A DNA stretch of 64,000 bases from Myrica gale (Eukaryota > Streptophyta > Magnoliopsida > Fagales > Myricaceae): positions 29,264,921 through 29,328,920 of the forward strand of contig OZ005601.1 in NCBI GenBank assembly GCA_963930655.1, read 5' to 3'. Positions within the stretch are counted from its first letter, which is position 1, and the number at the start of each line of letters is the position of its first letter. Below are positions 60,137 through 64,000 of this stretch, piece after piece. Below the pieces are notes generated by a model, which saw only the letters and a list, made by a program, of their open reading frames with translations, was not told where the DNA came from and ran no database searches. The position numbers and the translations under genes were made by a program.

Positions 60137-61002
60137 ACATGTGAACACGACACGTGTGTTTGTCCTGGAAGAGAGAATAGATAAGCAACTTAAGCTATTT
60201 CGCTTATTCAAGCCTTGTTTGTGAAAGAATAGGACCTCTCTTCCAAAGAACAAAAAAAAAAGCGCAGATCCACTGTATGGGCTGGACCAATCACAAGCTA
60301 AAAAGAAGGTTGTGATAGTGGGCTTCCCGTATGGGCTCGATAAGACAACCAAGCTCCAATTTTTCTTTGTTTTGGTGTTTAAAGGACGCAGCCAGAGCCT
60401 AGTTTGGAACGACCATCCTTCAAGGCCCATTAATGGCCACGCATACAGCAAAGGCAGCCATCGAAGTCCAGCATTAAACGAACTAGTAAGTAGTGTTGCT
60501 CAGAAAAAAAAAGTAGTGTTGCTCAGAAAAAAAAAGTAGTGTTGACGAAAACTAAAAGCTCTTTTTTTTCTTCCAAATCACAGAATGAAAACAGTCAGAA
60601 TCACTATATTGCTGAAATATTTCTCAGGGCAATTACCTCCTACTATGCTGCTTAGGCTGCGTTTGTTTGGACTGAAAATATTTTTCATGCAGAATGTTTT
60701 CAAAAAATAAGTGTTTGGAAGGTGCGGAAAAAAAGAGTCAAAGGAAAATAGATAATTGAACAAAGAAAAATAACTCGTATCAGACTGAAAATAACTTACC
60801 TTTTGAAAAATGGTAAGTCAAAGGGTAAGTTATTTTCCAGGTGACTTATTTTTTCACTATTCTAAACTAGATTATTTACTTTTTTTCTCAACTATAGTAA
60901 CAAAAACCTATATTTAAGTTTAAATTCAAAAAATCTCTCTCTATGCCCAGCTCTCCCATTTTGCAATCTGCTAAGTTCTTTCTCTCTAACTTTTATAGTT
61001 CG
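60137..61002. other. Intergenic DNA with MITE-like sequence
   Basis: An AAAAAAAGTAGTGTTGCTCAG-like unit is repeated at about 60486-60545. From 60655, GGCTGCGTTTGTTTGGACTG looks like a MITE start, with internal pairing (AATAACTTACC/GGTAAGTTATT), but no matching end was found. Confidence 0.45.
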
Positions 61003-62567
61003 TCAAAGAGCCAGTTCAGCCAACTCAATGTTTTTGTAAATCCTACATGCCCCAAGTAAGGCAGCCCATATAACAGCATCTGCTTCTACCGGCATCTTCC
61101 TCACAAACTCTAAAGCCTGTTTTAAATGGCCAGCTCGTGCAAGCAGATCAACCATACAACCATAATGCTCAATTTGAGGCACAAATGAATAGACATCAAC
61201 CATGGATTGGAAATATGAAAAGCCATCTTTGACCAATCCCGTATGTGTACAAGCGCACAGAATACCTATGAAGGTGATTCCATCTGGTGTTTCTCCAGCA
61301 TTCTTCATCTCACAAAACAAAGTTAACGCATCACTACCATGTCCATGCATCGCCAAGGCATTGATTAGTGTTCCAAGTGATCAAGTCCTTCATAGCCATG
61401 CTCTTGAACTCGTCAACTGCACTTTCTATTATTCCGGATTCTGCATACATGTCAATCAAAGCATTCCCAACATAAAGATTCCCCTTGTATCCACTACTCT
61501 CTGCATATACATGAACCCATTTACCCAAATCAATTGCTCCTAAACTTGCACATGCAGACAAAACGGTCACAAGTGTGGCATCATTTGGAAGGACATTGCC
61601 CTCAATTAGCATCCTTTTGAAGGTCTGCATAACTTCAAAGAATTGCCCATTATGCCCATAGCCTCCAATTAATCCATTCCAAGAGAAAATGTTTTTCTCA
61701 GGCATCTCCTCAAACAACCTTTACACGCCTTAAGATCGCCATTATTTGCGTAACCATTCAACATAGCATTCCAAGACATTATATCCCGATTCCGCATCTG
61801 ATCAAAAGCTTCCGTGCTGCTACCATGTCACCCATTTCAATATAACCCGAAACCATGGTGCTCCACAACACAACAACATCCCGCTCGGGAGCCAAGTCAA
61901 AAAGGCACCGTGCAGAAACCACATCGCGACACGAAATATACCCATTGATCATCGAAGTCCACACGACTACATTCCTCTCAACCATCTCACAAAACACCTT
62001 ATAAGCCGCCCCAATCTTACCCCTACCCGCGTACATATCAATCAACGTAGTTCCCACAAAGGGGTTTGCTCTAAAACCACCTTTTATCGCAAAGCAATGC
62101 ACCTCTTGGCCTTCCACATATGCGTTAACTTTCCCACAAGATTTTAAAACAATAGGAAAAGTAAAGCAATTGGGCATTACATCCAAGCTCTTCATTTGAC
62201 CAAAAAAAACTACAACTTCCCCATAAGACTCATTTTCTGAATACCCTCTGAACATAGCATTCCATAGTGCAATGCTCGGGTCTGGAATTCGATCGAATAA
62301 CTTGCGGGCATAACCCATTTTCTTCAGCTCGGCACATGCTGTCATAAATCTGGAGGTGATGTAGTCGTTGTACTTGAAGCCGTGAGTGATTATCTGGGCT
62401 TGTATTTGGTGGAGGCGCTTCGCAGTCTTACATGACTGCACGAGCGAGATGAACTGCTCTTCGAGTAGCCTTTGGGGTGTCTTCTGATCTAAATTTACTA
62501 GGAGAATTTTCGCTACTTCAGCAAGAGCAATGGTGTTGTGCGGTACTAACCGTTCCAAGGTTTTCAA
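61003..62567 (-). pseudogene. Pentatricopeptide repeat (PLS-type) gene, frameshifted and 3'-truncated
   Basis: The N-terminal frame (62567-61779) holds LLEEQFISLVQSCKTAKRLH, QIQAQIITHGF and successive repeat signatures: ARKLFDRIPDPSIALWNAMF, NPFVGTTLIDMYAGRGKIG, and VVWTSMINGYISCRDVVSAR. A one-base loss near 61805 (RKLLIRCG instead of RKLFDQM), another near 61721 and a third small shift near 61367 break the frame. The remaining frames continue in order with FSWNGLIGGYGHNG, GNALIDMYAESGIIESAV, ITFIGILCACTHTGLVKDGF and VIWAALLGACRIYKNIELAE, the start of the E motif. It then stops at 61003 where a full gene would continue for about 90 more residues. Working members act in organelle RNA editing or processing. 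This copy should not. Confidence 0.92.
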
Positions 62568-63008
62568 TGAACGAAAGAAGAATCAGCTCGCTCACCGCTA
62601 ACCAGAAGTTTCTTTTTCACGTTCACCTGTATCTTCGTCGGACGCTTTGTAGTTTAACGCAAGCTTGATAGAACATAAATCAAAAAATTTATACAGACAT
62701 TTCTCTAGCCCGGATTTTTTGCCTTGTGCACTCCATTACTTGCCGCAATAGACATTTCCGTATCTTTCCTTGAAAAGGCGTCACAGAAAAGTACATTTGA
62801 GGACGATGGCTATCGCCTTATGAGCATGACAAGTTGCCGTTACAGATTCTTCTGTAGAATAGCGCTGTTTTGTGGTCATTATTTCTTTCTTAGGGGGTCG
62901 GACATACTTCGTCTTTCCCAATATGACCACTTATCGTGCTTGAATGTGTATGGATTATATGTCACAAGTTTGATGCCTTCCACGTAATATCTTTGACCAT
63001 TTGTGTTT
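62568..63008. other. Region upstream of the PPR pseudogene
   Basis: No promoter element or other gene is recognised. Minus-strand text near 63000-62890 (GQRYYVEGIKLVTYNPYTFK) looks protein-like, but I cannot place it. Confidence 0.35.
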
Positions 63009-64000
63009 AGGATCTGTTTGCCGGGTGAATATGGTCGGTGCGGTTCGGGTGGAATGCAATTTCCACTTTCGCACCGACCATGGTCGGTTGTCACATATTG
63101 ACAACCGAAGCCGACCGTGCATCTCATAATGGCCGAACACACCGAATGAAAATTTCATTCGGTCGGTTCGGCCGGTTCAATCGGTTGGGCCCTTGGGCCT
63201 TTTTTTATAAATAATTTTGGGCCATTTTTTTTTGATAAATAATTTTGGGCCATTTTCATTGTTCTACAATTCTCAAATCTGCATTTATGGTTGTCTAAAA
63301 TAAAATAAACTATACTAAGATAACTTAATACAGTCCAAAATAAAATAAATTTTACTAAGATAATTTAATACAGTCCAAAATAAAATAAACTATACTAAAA
63401 TAACTTAATAGTTGATACAATCCAAAATAAAATAAATTCATCAAGTCTCCAAAAGCTCCTCAAGCTCCTCCACTTTCACCTTCTGAAAACCAAAAATAAC
63501 ATATTGTGTAAATACTAATTAGTGAAGATTTTCAGTAAAGAGAAATCTAAAATAACTACTAAATTAGTAAATATCAATTTTCATTTCTTGTGCCAATTCC
63601 TCGCCCTTGGCAGAATGAGAAAACAAAACTAAAAAGATAAAACCCACATCTTTTGTTCATGGCAGAATGAGAAAATCGATATATATATTATATATGCAGA
63701 AGACTTTCAAGACACCCACCATTACCAATATGATCTGTTCATGGTAAATACCATGAAGTACGACGCAGAAAACCAAAACTTATATACCATGAACTACGAC
63801 GCAGCAAACCAAAACGCAGATACAAAAGATGCATAGAAATCCAACTGGGATGAGAAAATTTTACTAACCTTTAGGCCACTGTGCTACTATTTTCCCTTCC
63901 AGAGATGCTACTGGGACGAAATCAACACTGCTTTATATCCCACGAATACCCATCTAAAAACCAGAACTTCTAATCAACGAAAAAAAACCCCGAAAATTAC
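63009..64000. mobile_element. Probable edge of an hAT element running off the window
   Basis: From TAGGATCTGTTTGCCGGG the sequence is GC-rich with mirrored GGTCGG/CCGACC and CGGTTCGG/CCGAAC motifs to 63190, the subterminal style of the hAT ends at 15060 and 48875. The following AT-rich part includes a tandem repeat of about 43-45 bp (63296-63440). The right end and any transposase lie outside the window. Confidence 0.45.
63296..63440. repeat. AT-rich tandem repeat, period about 43-45 bp
   Basis: The unit AAATAAAATAAACTATACTA-AGATAACTTAATACAGTCC is present about three and a half times, with substitutions. Confidence 0.85.

Overview
The window is nuclear DNA from a flowering plant. It has interrupted genes with GT/AG introns, plant-only families (VQ protein, adenylate isopentenyltransferase, E-type PPR, S1/P1-type nuclease), a nuclear copy of plastid 16S rRNA, and dense CACTA, hAT, PIF-like, TRIM and LINE remnants in AT-rich intergenic DNA. 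A woody eudicot is plausible, but the species cannot be fixed from the sequence.

Layout. 1-2990: one exon of a COP10-like E2 variant and an 89-bp broken piece of chaperonin CCT1. 2994-6390: a CACTA element with bounded ends and a decayed transposase-associated gene. 7640-9960: two LINE remnants, the second split by a small hAT element. 11850-15060: a broken zf-BED hAT transposase and a GC-rich hAT end. 15669-22253: two convergent, apparently intact genes, a four-exon universal stress protein (+) and a nine-exon S1/P1 nuclease (-) with a solo LTR in intron 2. 22254-26000: foldback MITEs and a 353-bp TRIM. 26871-27896: an intronless one-pass membrane protein of unknown function (-). 28000-33000: three repeat families. 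33774-34451: an intronless VQ protein (-). 34590-42371: MITEs, an hAT element, and an 871-bp poly(A) retroelement with a 15-bp target duplication. 42372-46709: a second CACTA carrying exons of an SDG40-like SET-domain gene. 49826-51319: a LINE 3' fragment directly beside an intact isopentenyltransferase gene (-). 52618-53381: plastid 16S insertion. 54340-60136: a frameshifted GRF-type zinc-finger gene, an hAT element, a 148-bp tandem duplication and a short retroelement. 61003-62567: a PPR pseudogene (-). 63009-64000: the probable edge of another hAT element.

The apparently intact genes are USP, nuclease, the unknown membrane protein, VQ and IPT. Nothing shows that they form a pathway. IPT makes cytokinin precursors, VQ proteins partner WRKY factors, and the nuclease family acts in senescence and programmed cell death. 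The strongest signals are mobile-element structures with exact target-site duplications. I found no candidate for a new multi-gene system.
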